DNA of 64,000 nucleotides from Gluconacetobacter aggeris. Its GTDB lineage: Bacteria; Pseudomonadota; Alphaproteobacteria; Acetobacterales; Acetobacteraceae. The stretch spans positions 372,001 to 436,000 of the forward strand of contig NZ_JABEQD010000003.1 in the NCBI RefSeq assembly GCF_014174395.1. Direction: 5' to 3'. The notes under the pieces were generated by a model. The model ran no database searches. It worked only from the letters and a program-made list of their open reading frames with translations, and was not told the origin of the DNA. The position numbers were made by a program, and so were the translations under genes. Shown here one piece after another: positions 26,922 to 34,956 of this stretch. How positions within the stretch are numbered: the first letter of the stretch is position 1; every line of letters starts with the position of its first letter.

Positions 26922-27665
26922 TCAGCCGTCACACACTCCCAGCGCGTCCAGCAAGACGCTACGCAAACGTTCGAACTCTGGATCGGCATGGCGGCGCGGA
27001 CGCGCCAGTCCGATGGGCAGATCGGTGCGGATCTGGCCGTGTTCCAGCACCACGGCCCGGTCAGCCAGCAGCAATGCCTCGTCCACGTCGTGGGTCACAA
27101 GCAGGACTGCGCAGCGATGACGAAGCCACAGTTCCGAAACCAGTCCCTGCATCTTCAGCCGCGTCAGCGCATCCAAGGCCGCGAACGGCTCGTCCAGCAT
27201 CAGGAATTGCGGCTCGCGCACCAAGGCACGGGCCAGCGCCGCGCGCTGCGCCTCGCCCCCCGACAGGGTCAGCGGCCAGGCATCGATCCGATGACCCAGG
27301 CCGACTTCCCGCAACACTTTTGCCGCACGCTCCCGCCGGTCGGCGCCGTCCTGCCCCAGGACGACATTCTCCCATACGCGCTTCCACGGTAGCAGCCGGC
27401 TTTCCTGAAAGACCACCGAGACATCCCTCGGCCGTGTGATCGTACCTTCGGTGACCGGATCAAGCCCTGCGAGGGTGCGCAGCAAAGTCGACTTGCCCGA
27501 ACCGCTATGGCCCAGCAGGGCCACGAATTCGCCCGGCGCGATCGTCAGGTCCAGGCGATCGAGAACGGCCGGCCCGTCGCCAAAGCGCCGCGTCAACCGC
27601 CTGATCGCGACGGCCTTGCCTGCCTCGTCCGCACCTCGTGGCCTCGGGTCGGTCAGCGCATTCAT
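26922..27665 (-). CDS. ssuB: Aliphatic sulfonate ABC transporter ATP-binding protein SsuB
   Basis: A 247-aa ABC ATPase. Walker A GHSGSGKST (52-60), Q-loop in VVFQESRLLPW, signature [15 protein letters not shown], Walker B FLMLDEPFAALD and switch His in LVTHDVDEAL. The RLLPWKRVWENV segment is typical of the SsuB/TauB/NrtD subfamily. I chose ATG 27665, which overlaps the permease stop (ATGA), over a longer start that would run further into the permease. It energises the SsuC permease encoded immediately upstream on the same strand. Which of the seven exported SBPs feeds this transporter is not fixed by the map; the divergent SBP at 28670 is the nearest candidate. Confidence 0.92.
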   Translation of the reverse strand: MNALTDPRPRGADEAGKAVAIRRLTRRFGDGPAVLDRLDLTIAPGEFVALLGHSGSGKSTLLRTLAGLDPVTEGTITRPRDVSVVFQESRLLPWKRVWENVVLGQDGADRRERAAKVLREVGLGHRIDAWPLTLSGGEAQRAALARALVREPQFLMLDEPFAALDALTRLKMQGLVSELWLRHRCAVLLVTHDVDEALLLADRAVVLEHGQIRTDLPIGLARPRRHADPEFERLRSVLLDALGVCDG

Positions 27666-28501
27666 GATGCCCTGCCGCGATAGACCGGCCGCCACCCCAG
27701 CAGCGCGCTCTCCAGCGCCCGCACCGCCTGATCAGAGGCGAGGCCGAGCAGGCCGTAAACGGCCAGCCCCACCAGAATGATATCGGTGCGCAGAAAATCC
27801 TCGGCATCCATCATCATATGCCCGATCCCGCTATCGGCATTGACCTGTTCCGCCACCACCAGCATCAGCCAGGAAATGCCGACCGCGAAGCGCAGTCCGA
27901 CCAGCAGGTCCGGCAGGGCGCCGGGCAGAATGACCTCGCGGATCGTTCGGCCGCGCGACAGGCCCAGCGTACGCGCCATTTCCAAAAGCTTGGGATCGAT
28001 GGCACGGATGCCCTTATGCAGGTTCAGGTAGACCGGGAACATCGCCCCCAGCGCCACCATCAGGATTTTCGGCGTCTCGCCAATGCCGAACCACAGGATG
28101 AACAGCGGCACCATCGCCAGCACCGGCAGGGTCCGCAGAATCTGCAGCGGCGCGTCGACGACGTCCTCACCCAGCCGCGACAGGCCCGAGACCAAGGCCA
28201 GGCAGACACCAACCACCAGCGCCAGCCCCAACCCGCTGGCGGCGCGGACCAGCGACACCGAAAGATTGGCGGGCAGCGTTCCGTCCCGCGTCAGCGACCA
28301 GCCCGTCGCCACGATCTGCGCGGGCGAGGCAACCAGCCGGGTGGACAACAGACCGGACGAGCAGGCGATCTGCCATCCCAGCACCAGCAATACCGGCGTC
28401 GCAAAACGTCTGAACGGCAGCAGCGCCGACAATCGCGGCAGTCGCCGCGCGACAGGGCGGCTTCCGTTTCGGGCTCCGATCCCGATGAGTGTCTCCGACA
28501 T
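27662..28501 (-). CDS. ssuC: Aliphatic sulfonate ABC transporter permease SsuC
   Basis: A 279-aa inner-membrane permease with about six hydrophobic segments. It matches SsuC along its length: WQIACSSGLLSTRLVASP, LVSGLSRLGEDVVDAPLQILRTLPVLAMVPLFILWFGIGE, the EAA loop EMARTLGLSRGRTIREVILPGALPDLLVGLRFA and VAEQVNADSGIGHMM. ATG 28501 has GGAG ten bases upstream; ATG 28516 is an alternative adding five residues. It heads the ssuCB operon and is divergent from an SBP gene at 28670, across a 168-base spacer rich in A/T. The three genes together probably form one sulfonate importer. Confidence 0.92.
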   Translation of the reverse strand: MSETLIGIGARNGSRPVARRLPRLSALLPFRRFATPVLLVLGWQIACSSGLLSTRLVASPAQIVATGWSLTRDGTLPANLSVSLVRAASGLGLALVVGVCLALVSGLSRLGEDVVDAPLQILRTLPVLAMVPLFILWFGIGETPKILMVALGAMFPVYLNLHKGIRAIDPKLLEMARTLGLSRGRTIREVILPGALPDLLVGLRFAVGISWLMLVVAEQVNADSGIGHMMMDAEDFLRTDIILVGLAVYGLLGLASDQAVRALESALLGWRPVYRGRAS

Positions 28502-28669
28502 CGACGCAGGCTCCATGGCAAGGGAATGGCCCGGACAGCCTCCCATGAACCACGATGCGTTGTCAGGTGATTTTAATTCATACAAAACTTTATCGTGATT
28601 TAATTGTGTTGTCCGGCGCCGCGCGGCAGGGTGTCGGACATCTCCCGACATCCTGTTCCGAGACCAGGC
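28502..28669. promoter_or_regulatory. Divergent promoter region between ssuC and SBP gene
   Basis: A 168-base spacer with an AT-rich core at about 28566-28612 (TTTTAATTCATACAAAAC, then TTTATCGTGATTTAATT) that should hold both promoters and is a natural place for a LysR-type sulfur regulator. No exact box was assigned. Confidence 0.45.
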
Positions 28670-29635
28670 ATGAGATTGACGCGCCGGCCTTTCCCGTTGC
28701 TGACCACGCTGCTTCTTGTCGGGGCTGTCGCCGCCGGTCTGTCCTGCCGCATCGCGCCAGCCCATGCCGAGGACGAACTGGTCGTCGCCGACCAGAAAGG
28801 ACAGCAGAAGGCATTGCTGGAGGCTGCCGGCGCCGACCGGGATCTGCCCTATCGCATCCGCTGGACCGAATTCGAAGCCGCGGCGCCCCTGTTGCAGGCG
28901 CTCGGTGCCGGAGCAGTCGATACCGGGATTGCCGGCGATGGCCCGTTCCTGTTCGCCTGGGGCTCCGGCCTGCCGGTGAAAGCCGCCTTCCTGCTGCCGC
29001 CGCGCGGCGGTGGCCGGTCGACGGCCGTGGTGGTCGCGGCCGGCTCGCCGATCCATGATGCCGCCGGGCTCTCCGGCAAGCGGATCGCCACCGGGCGCGG
29101 CTCGATCGGGCATCTGCTGCTGCTGCGCCTGATCCAGAGCGGCGCCATCCCGCCGCCCGCGCCCCGCATCGTGTTGCTGACCCCGGCCCAGGCAAAGGCC
29201 GCGCTGGATGCCGGCACGCTCGACGCCTGGTCGACGTGGGAACCTTATGTCTCGCTGGAAGTCCTGCATGCTCACGGGCATGAGGTCGTGAATGGCGGCG
29301 GACTGATGCCCGGCAACAGTTTCTTCGTCGCGAATGACGTGGCGCTGAACGGCAAGCGCGCGCAACTGGCCGATTTCTACCGGCGCGTGACCCAGGCCTA
29401 TGCCTGGGGACATGCCCATCTGGCCGACTATGCCGCGATCCTGGCGCGGCAGACCGGACTGCCGGGCGACGTGGCCCTGGCCGTCGCCGAAAAACAGATC
29501 GCAGCACCCGTGCCGCTGGATCACCATGTCGCGGAGCAGGAACAGGCGACATTGGACAGCTATCGCAAGGCCGGACTGGTGCAGGGAAGCGGAAGCGTGG
29601 CTTCGGCCTTCGACGAAACCCTTGCTTCCCCCTGA
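28670..29635 (+). CDS. Periplasmic sulfonate-type substrate-binding protein
   Basis: A 321-aa SBP with a clear signal peptide (RRPFPLLTTLLLVGAVAAGL, cleavage near AHA/ED at residue 33). Conserved parts: LVVADQKGQQKALLEAAG, WTEFEAAAPLLQALGAGAVDTGIAGDGPFLFAW, LSGKRIATGRGSIGHLLL, GTLDAWSTWEPYV and EVVNGGGLMPGN. ATG 28670 is the start that places the hydrophobic core correctly. It is divergent from ssuC and only 15 bases before an SfnB/DszC-type gene, so it is most likely the binding protein of the ssuCB importer, with the enzyme acting on the imported compound. Confidence 0.91.
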   Translation: MRLTRRPFPLLTTLLLVGAVAAGLSCRIAPAHAEDELVVADQKGQQKALLEAAGADRDLPYRIRWTEFEAAAPLLQALGAGAVDTGIAGDGPFLFAWGSGLPVKAAFLLPPRGGGRSTAVVVAAGSPIHDAAGLSGKRIATGRGSIGHLLLLRLIQSGAIPPPAPRIVLLTPAQAKAALDAGTLDAWSTWEPYVSLEVLHAHGHEVVNGGGLMPGNSFFVANDVALNGKRAQLADFYRRVTQAYAWGHAHLADYAAILARQTGLPGDVALAVAEKQIAAPVPLDHHVAEQEQATLDSYRKAGLVQGSGSVASAFDETLASP

Positions 29636-29650
29636 TCCGGGGCGAAGGAC

Positions 29651-30832
29651 ATGACGAAAGAGAACGGACGCATGGACACATTACCGGCCGCGCTGGCGCA
29701 GCATGACACGCCGGACTGGGCGGCGCTCGAACGGCTGGTACCGCGTTTCGCGGCGCGCGCCGCGGAATATGACCGTTCGGGCGACATCGCGCTGGATAAT
29801 CTGGCGGATCTGCGCGACGCGGGTTTTCTGGCGCTGGCCCTGCCCCGCGCCTATGGGGGCCTCGCGATCGGGCTGCGCACCGTGCTGGAAGTCGTCAGCC
29901 GCATCGCGCGCGGCGATCCCTCCACCGCGCTGATCGTGTCCATGCAGTATCTGCAATCGGGTGCCGTCGTCCGCTCGGATCGCTGGCCGGCGGACGTCAA
30001 GGCGGAACTGTTCCGCAGCATCCGGCACGAGGGTGCGCTGATCAACGCGCTGCGCGTGGAACCCGAACTGGGGACCCCGGCGCGCGGCGGCCTGCCGGCC
30101 ACCACCGTCCGGCATGACGGCACGACCTGGCGCATCAGCGGGCGCAAGATCTTCTCGACCGGCTCGACGGCCCTGCGCTGGGGTGTGGCGTGGGCGCGCA
30201 CGGAGGGTGACGCGCCGCGCGTCGGGCAGGTGCTGGTACCGCTGGACCTGCCCGGGGTGCGGATCGAGAAGAGCTGGCACCAGATGGGGATGCGCGCGAC
30301 GGGCAGTCACACCGTCATCTTCGAGGATGTCGCGATCCCCGAACGCTATCTGGTCAACCTGAACCCGCCCGCAGCCGCGCCCGACGATGCCGTGCAACTG
30401 GCCAGTTGGCATGCCGTCGTCATCGGGGCGCTCTATGACGGGGTGGCCCGCGCGGCCCGCGACTGGCTGGTCCGGTTCCTGCACGAGCGCGCGCCCAGCA
30501 ATCTGGGGGCGTCGTTGGCCACCCTGCCGCGCTTCCAGACCCTGATCGGCGAGATCGACGCCCTGCTGCTGACCAACCGCGCCCTGATCGACCACGCGCT
30601 GGCCCGCGAGGAAAGCGGCGAGCACGTGGACAGCGATGCCGGGCTGGTCAAGCATCTGGTGACCGAAAATGCCATCGCCGCCGTCGGCAAGGCCGTGGCG
30701 GCAATCGGCAATCCGGGCCTGAGCCAGGACAATCCGCTGGAACGCCACTATCGCGACGTGCTCTGCGGCCGGATCCATACCCCGCAGGGCGACAGCGCGC
30801 TCGGCACCGCCGGCAGGGCCGCCCTGGGCTGA
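29651..30832 (+). CDS. SfnB/DszC-type acyl-CoA-dehydrogenase-fold flavin monooxygenase
   Basis: A 393-aa protein with the acyl-CoA dehydrogenase fold, of the branch that contains SfnB and DszC, flavin-dependent oxygenases used in sulfur scavenging from dimethyl sulfone or dibenzothiophene. Visible: LRDAGFLALALPRAYGG, RIARGDPSTALIVSMQYLQ, WRISGRKIFSTGS, VRIEKSWHQMGMRATGSHTVIFEDVAIPERYLV and the C-terminal NPLERHYRDVLCGRIHTPQGDSALGTAG. The usual acyl-CoA dehydrogenase catalytic Glu region is not evident. AAGGA directly precedes ATG 29651; ATG 29672 is an alternative. It sits 15 bases after an SBP gene. A second enzyme of the same fold starts at 63268. Confidence 0.85.
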   Translation: MTKENGRMDTLPAALAQHDTPDWAALERLVPRFAARAAEYDRSGDIALDNLADLRDAGFLALALPRAYGGLAIGLRTVLEVVSRIARGDPSTALIVSMQYLQSGAVVRSDRWPADVKAELFRSIRHEGALINALRVEPELGTPARGGLPATTVRHDGTTWRISGRKIFSTGSTALRWGVAWARTEGDAPRVGQVLVPLDLPGVRIEKSWHQMGMRATGSHTVIFEDVAIPERYLVNLNPPAAAPDDAVQLASWHAVVIGALYDGVARAARDWLVRFLHERAPSNLGASLATLPRFQTLIGEIDALLLTNRALIDHALAREESGEHVDSDAGLVKHLVTENAIAAVGKAVAAIGNPGLSQDNPLERHYRDVLCGRIHTPQGDSALGTAGRAALG

Positions 30833-30868
30833 CAGGGCGCCCCCGTCCGCGGCGTCAGGGTCGCATGG

Positions 30869-32458
30869 TCATTCCAGCACGCTGAATCCATGGGTCCCGT
30901 CGCGCTCCAGTTGCGCGACCAGCCCGAATTCCCAGTCCAGATAGGCCTGCATCGCGGCGGCGGCGTTATCCGTGCCTTCATAGGGGCGCTTATAGACATC
31001 GTCGGTGCCGGACAGGGCGGTCGCGGGATCGAACCCGCTTTCCAGGTCCAGGCCGGCATCGCGCCAGCCCTGCGTTCCTCCCTCCAGCACCCGCACGCGC
31101 AGACCGGCGCACGCCAGTTCCGGCGCTGCCAAACGCGCGGCGATCCCGTCAGGCGATGTCAGCACCACATCCCGCACATCCGTCAGCGCAGGGTGGCCCG
31201 GCAGGTCGGCCCGGATCGCGAAGCGCGCCCCCGGCACATGGCCCTTGCGGAATTCCGGGCTGGTGGCCAGGTCGATCACCCATACCCCGTCGCCCAGCGC
31301 CGCGACGTCGGATGACCCGATCGTCTCCACCTCCGGCAAGGGGGCCGCCAGTAGCGACGGTTCCGGCCCGGTCTCGCGTGGCAGGCTGGACCAGTCGTCC
31401 AGCACATACACCTCACGCCAGCCGAGCTGACGCAGCCAGTGGGCGGTCATGCGGGCGCGCACGCCGTCATCGTCCGTCAGGATGATCGTGCCGTGCCGCA
31501 CGCCGATCCACTCATCGGTCGCCTGGACAAGCTGGCCGCCGGGGGCCGAGCGGAAGCCTGCCAGATGACCGTGCACATATTCTTCGGGCGATCGAACATC
31601 CAGACGATAGACCGTACGCGCCGGGTCCGCCGCCAAGGCACGCAGGCCGCCGGCGTCGATCGCCCGCACACCCGTCCGCTCCGCCAGTGTCGCGGCGCCT
31701 TGCCGCGCCAGTGCCGTGTTGCCGGGTGTCACGTCGCCCGCGCGGCGGGTCGCGCCGCGATCCAGCGCCAGCCCTTCCAGCGTCCAGCCGATCGTGCCGT
31801 TGCGCAGCGCGACGACCGGATTGGGGATGCCCGCATTGACCAGCGACTGGGTGCCGATGATCGAGCGCGTACGGCCCGCGCAGTTCACCACCACCGTGGT
31901 CTCGGCCGAAGGCGCGATATCGCGCACGCGCAACGCCAGTTCCGCCCCCGGCACCGAACGTCCGCCCGGAATCGACATGACAGTGTATTCGCTGAAGCGC
32001 CTTGCATCGAGAATCACCAGATCGTCGCCGCGCGCGATCCGGTCATGCAACTCCCGCGCCGGGATCGATGGCGTGTGGCGCACGTGCTCGACCAGTTCAC
32101 CGAACGATTTGGAAGGCACGTTGACGTCGATGAAGATCTCGCCGCCCGACTGCCGCCAGCCAGCCAGCCCGCCGTCCAGAACGGCCACCTGGCTGTAACC
32201 CAGCGCCGCCAGCACGGGCCGCGCCCGCGCCACACGCCCCGCCCCGTCGTCATACAGCACGACCGGCGCGTCGCGGCGGGGGATCAGGCCGGCGATCCGC
32301 TCCTCGATCCGCCCCAGCGGCAGGTTGACGGCGAACAGCGGATGGCCGGCCGCAAATGGACCTTCCTCGCGCAGATCGAGCAAGGCGATTTCCTCGCCCT
32401 CGCGGAGGCGGCGACGGACCTCGTCCGACGACAGCGTGGGCGCTGCGGGGTGCGTCAT
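30869..32458 (-). CDS. Four-domain rhodanese (sulfurtransferase)
   Basis: A 529-aa protein of four tandem rhodanese-like domains, at about 10-105, 130-235, 258-365 and 375-475, plus a roughly 50-residue tail. Only domain 2 keeps a catalytic cysteine (Cys193 in VVNCAGRTRS); the matching loops in domains 1, 3 and 4 read VVLYDDGAGR, IILTDDDGVR and VVLTSPDGIA. The architecture and length match the sulfurtransferase encoded beside the 3-mercaptopropionate dioxygenase gene of Pseudomonas aeruginosa (PA2603 next to PA2602), from memory. ATG 32458 begins five bases after the thiol dioxygenase stop, so it is the last gene of the 36.0-30.9 kb operon. It likely accepts sulfane sulfur or sulfite produced by the dioxygenase pathway; this is inference. 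Confidence 0.9.
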   Translation of the reverse strand: MTHPAAPTLSSDEVRRRLREGEEIALLDLREEGPFAAGHPLFAVNLPLGRIEERIAGLIPRRDAPVVLYDDGAGRVARARPVLAALGYSQVAVLDGGLAGWRQSGGEIFIDVNVPSKSFGELVEHVRHTPSIPARELHDRIARGDDLVILDARRFSEYTVMSIPGGRSVPGAELALRVRDIAPSAETTVVVNCAGRTRSIIGTQSLVNAGIPNPVVALRNGTIGWTLEGLALDRGATRRAGDVTPGNTALARQGAATLAERTGVRAIDAGGLRALAADPARTVYRLDVRSPEEYVHGHLAGFRSAPGGQLVQATDEWIGVRHGTIILTDDDGVRARMTAHWLRQLGWREVYVLDDWSSLPRETGPEPSLLAAPLPEVETIGSSDVAALGDGVWVIDLATSPEFRKGHVPGARFAIRADLPGHPALTDVRDVVLTSPDGIAARLAAPELACAGLRVRVLEGGTQGWRDAGLDLESGFDPATALSGTDDVYKRPYEGTDNAAAAMQAYLDWEFGLVAQLERDGTHGFSVLE

Positions 32459-32462
32459 GGCG

Positions 32463-33062
32463 CTAGTCGGCTCCCTTGTTCTTCGAGCGGTCCCACAGAT
32501 TGGGCACCACCGCACTGGAATAGCCGGAGATGAAGTTCTTCTCCGCCCCCGTCTCGGGGTCGTAGGTCGCGCGCGACACGCCGCCGATATTGTCGCCATA
32601 GACATGGATCGAAATCGAGGTCCGATCCGTCAGGGCATTGGCGACCTGGTGATAGTCATTCACGCCCGGGGCCAGGAGCGCGACCTCGCCCGGTTCCAGA
32701 TAGCTGGTCTCGCCCACGCGGAACCGGCCGTCTGTGTCGCGGGTAAACTGCGTCTCGCTCTCGCGCCCGCGCAGCATGCCGATCAGCCCCCACACGCGAT
32801 GGTCATGCAGAGGCGTCTTCTGCCCCGGTCCCCAGACGAAGCTGACGACGGAAAACCGCTCCAGCGGATCGCAATGCAGCAGATACTGGCTGTAGCGTTC
32901 GGGATGCGGCTGGGCGAATTCCTCCGGCAGCCAGTCGTCCTGCGCCACCAGGCTACGCAGCAGTCCCGCCCCTTCCTGCTGCAGGGCAGCGCGGTCCAGG
33001 CCGCGCTCGTGCAATACCGTGAAGCGGACGACGAAGTCTCTCAGTCGGGCAATCGATGTCAT
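32463..33062 (-). CDS. 3-mercaptopropionate dioxygenase-type thiol dioxygenase (cysteine dioxygenase family cupin)
   Basis: A 199-aa cupin of the cysteine dioxygenase family. Iron ligands are His86, His88 (PLHDHRVWG) and His138 (NDYHQVANA). Ser-His-Tyr of the catalytic triad are seen in SISIHVYG (His153, Tyr155). Residue 59 in RYSQYLLH is Gln, as in bacterial mercaptopropionate dioxygenases, where true cysteine dioxygenases have Arg. Strings such as QDDWLPE, RFSVVSFVWGPGQ and FISGYS closely resemble P. aeruginosa 3MDO. It would oxidise a thiol (3-mercaptopropionate, possibly cysteine or cysteamine) to the sulfinate in the cytoplasm. ATG 33062 begins five bases downstream of the aldolase stop (33068), within a tight five-gene operon. 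Confidence 0.9.
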   Translation of the reverse strand: MTSIARLRDFVVRFTVLHERGLDRAALQQEGAGLLRSLVAQDDWLPEEFAQPHPERYSQYLLHCDPLERFSVVSFVWGPGQKTPLHDHRVWGLIGMLRGRESETQFTRDTDGRFRVGETSYLEPGEVALLAPGVNDYHQVANALTDRTSISIHVYGDNIGGVSRATYDPETGAEKNFISGYSSAVVPNLWDRSKNKGAD

Positions 33063-33067
33063 GTCGG

Positions 33068-33898
33068 TCAATCCAGCAGATCGGGTTCCTGTGCGACGAT
33101 CCAGTCCCACAGGGGTTGGAAGGAGTGGTAGCCGCCCTGATGCGTGCCGACCTGACTGGCGGTCAGACGCGCGATTTCGGGCGCGATGGGCCTGACGGGT
33201 CCCGCCGCCTGGGCCAGAAGTTGCGCATGCGCCGCGTTGTCCATGGTGATGAACCACCAGGCCGCGGCCTCGACCGTCGGCCCGACCGTCAGCAGCCCGT
33301 GATTCTGCAGAATCACCGCCTTGCGATCGCCCAGCGTCGCGGCCAGCCTTTCGCCCTCGCTGTCGTCCAGCACCACGCCGCTGAACGGATCAAATACGGC
33401 ATGGTCTTCGAAGAATGCACAGGAATCCTGGGTGAGCGGCAAAAGCTCCGTTCCCAGCGCGGAAAAGGCCTTGCCATAAGTCGAATGCGTATGGGCCGCC
33501 GCGATCACGTCCGGTCGCGCCCTATGCAAGGCGGAATGGATGGTGAAGCCGGCCGTGTTGATCGGACGGTCGCCGATCAGGATCGTGCCGTCATGGTCCA
33601 CCAGTTGCAGATCGGAGACCCGGATCTGCGAAAAATGGACGGCCAGCGGATTGATCCAGTACTGGTCTGGAAATTCCGGATCACGCGCCGTGACGTGCCC
33701 CGCCAGGCCCTGATCGAAACCGTAGCGGCCGAACAGGCGGAAGGTTGCGGCCAGCCGCTGCTTGCGATGCAGGCGCTCTTCCGCAAACGACGCCGCCGGC
33801 GGCCGCGGTTCCAGACGACGTTCCCGCGCCTGGGTGGAAACCGGCAGTGCCGGCGGGGCCGCGCCGCGCGCGCGACCGGTCAGGACCGGAGCATTCAT
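33068..33898 (-). CDS. Class II aldolase/adducin family protein
   Basis: A 276-aa class II aldolase/adducin-fold protein, complete. The metal site is formed by AAAHTHSTYGKAFSALG (His-x-His) and a further His in LQNHGLLTVG; FGRYGFDQGLAGHVTARDP and YWINPLAVHFSQI are family typical. A roughly 40-residue Ala/Pro/Arg-rich N-terminal extension precedes the domain, so an internal start cannot be excluded. It sits between a D-2-hydroxyacid dehydrogenase and the thiol dioxygenase, with gaps of 36 and 5 bases. It may act on an aldehyde or hydroxyacid formed when the upstream SsuD-like enzyme cleaves the C-S bond. It is paralogous to the partial gene at 1-712. Confidence 0.88.
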   Translation of the reverse strand: MNAPVLTGRARGAAPPALPVSTQARERRLEPRPPAASFAEERLHRKQRLAATFRLFGRYGFDQGLAGHVTARDPEFPDQYWINPLAVHFSQIRVSDLQLVDHDGTILIGDRPINTAGFTIHSALHRARPDVIAAAHTHSTYGKAFSALGTELLPLTQDSCAFFEDHAVFDPFSGVVLDDSEGERLAATLGDRKAVILQNHGLLTVGPTVEAAAWWFITMDNAAHAQLLAQAAGPVRPIAPEIARLTASQVGTHQGGYHSFQPLWDWIVAQEPDLLD

Positions 33899-33934
33899 GT
33901 CGTGGAGTCCCCTTTCGTTCGCTTCACTGTCAAC

Positions 33935-34945
33935 TCAATATCCACGGGTCGCATCGACCACGTCGCGCAATGGCCGGCCATCGAGGAACGATTCGATATT
34001 TTCCACGAGTTTCCGGGCGAAATTCGCCCGCACTGCCGGACCGGACCATGAGATATGCGGCGTCAGCCGTACCGCCGGATGGGTGTAGAAGGGATGGCCC
34101 GCCGGCAGCGGCTCCGGGCTGGTCACGTCCAGCGTCGCGAAGCCGACCTGCCCCCGGTCCAGGGCCGACAGCAGCGCCGCGTGGTCGATCAGCGCCCCCC
34201 GCGCGACATTGACCAGATGCAGCCCCGGCCGTGCGCCCGCCAGCACTTCGGCGTCCACACACCCCGCCGTCTCGGGCGTCAGGGGGAGCGCCAGTACCAG
34301 GTGATCCACCTGGGCTGCCAGTTCCGCCAGGCTGCCGACGGGTTCGGCCAGACCGTCCCCGGTCCACGCCCCGCGCCGCCAGGCCAGGACACGCAGGCCG
34401 AAGGCGCGCGCCCGCGCCGCGACGGCCCGGCCGATGGCGCCATAGCCCGCCACCCCCAGCACCTGCCCCTGCAGGGAATCCAGCGGCGTGACGTCCCGGG
34501 TCGCGACCGCGTCCCGGGTCCAGTCATCCGGCCCCGTGGGACGAAGCGCGTCCAGGCGCTTCGCCCGCAGCAGCAGCGCCGTCAGCACATATTCGGCGAT
34601 CGGCGCCGCCGCATCGCCCCGCCCGCAGGTGACGATCCGCCCGCGCAGCAGCCAGGACGGAAACCCGTCCACCCCGGCCGAGGCGATCTGCACCCAGAGC
34701 GGCCCCCCGGGGCAACCGGACGCCCATGCGACCGGCTGCTCGGTGGGGGCCTGCTTCCAGTTGCGCGACGGGCCCGTCAGCAGGATGTCGGCCCGCTCGG
34801 CGCCCAGCGCGGTCCAGTCCCAGGGGGCCTCGGCCTCACGGCTGCCCGCGACGACGCGCAGGCGCCCGCCGAACCGGCCCAGCGCGTCGCCCACCTCCGG
34901 CCCCAGATGGTTGACGACGACAAGCGGCGAGACATCGGCGGGCAT
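33935..34945 (-). CDS. D-2-hydroxyacid dehydrogenase family protein
   Basis: A 336-aa NAD(P)-dependent D-isomer 2-hydroxyacid dehydrogenase. The Rossmann motif GVAGYGAIGRAVAARARAFG lies in the middle; catalytic Arg is in VNVARGALID, Glu in DVTSPEPLPAGHPF and His in RLTPHISWSG. ATG 34945 gives the family-typical length; 11 bases separate it from the stop of the SsuD-like gene. Together with the aldolase it would process the carbon product of desulfonation, for example a 2-oxo or 2-hydroxy acid. Substrate not deducible. Confidence 0.9.
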   Translation of the reverse strand: MPADVSPLVVVNHLGPEVGDALGRFGGRLRVVAGSREAEAPWDWTALGAERADILLTGPSRNWKQAPTEQPVAWASGCPGGPLWVQIASAGVDGFPSWLLRGRIVTCGRGDAAAPIAEYVLTALLLRAKRLDALRPTGPDDWTRDAVATRDVTPLDSLQGQVLGVAGYGAIGRAVAARARAFGLRVLAWRRGAWTGDGLAEPVGSLAELAAQVDHLVLALPLTPETAGCVDAEVLAGARPGLHLVNVARGALIDHAALLSALDRGQVGFATLDVTSPEPLPAGHPFYTHPAVRLTPHISWSGPAVRANFARKLVENIESFLDGRPLRDVVDATRGY

Positions 34946-34956
34946 GACCGCGCGCC

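Noticed and set aside
27666-29527. Very long minus-strand frame continuing upstream of ssuC across the SBP at 28670
   Set aside because: The part beyond 28516 is antisense to a well-supported SBP and gives Arg/Gly/Gln-rich low-complexity protein; the permease fold begins near 28501.
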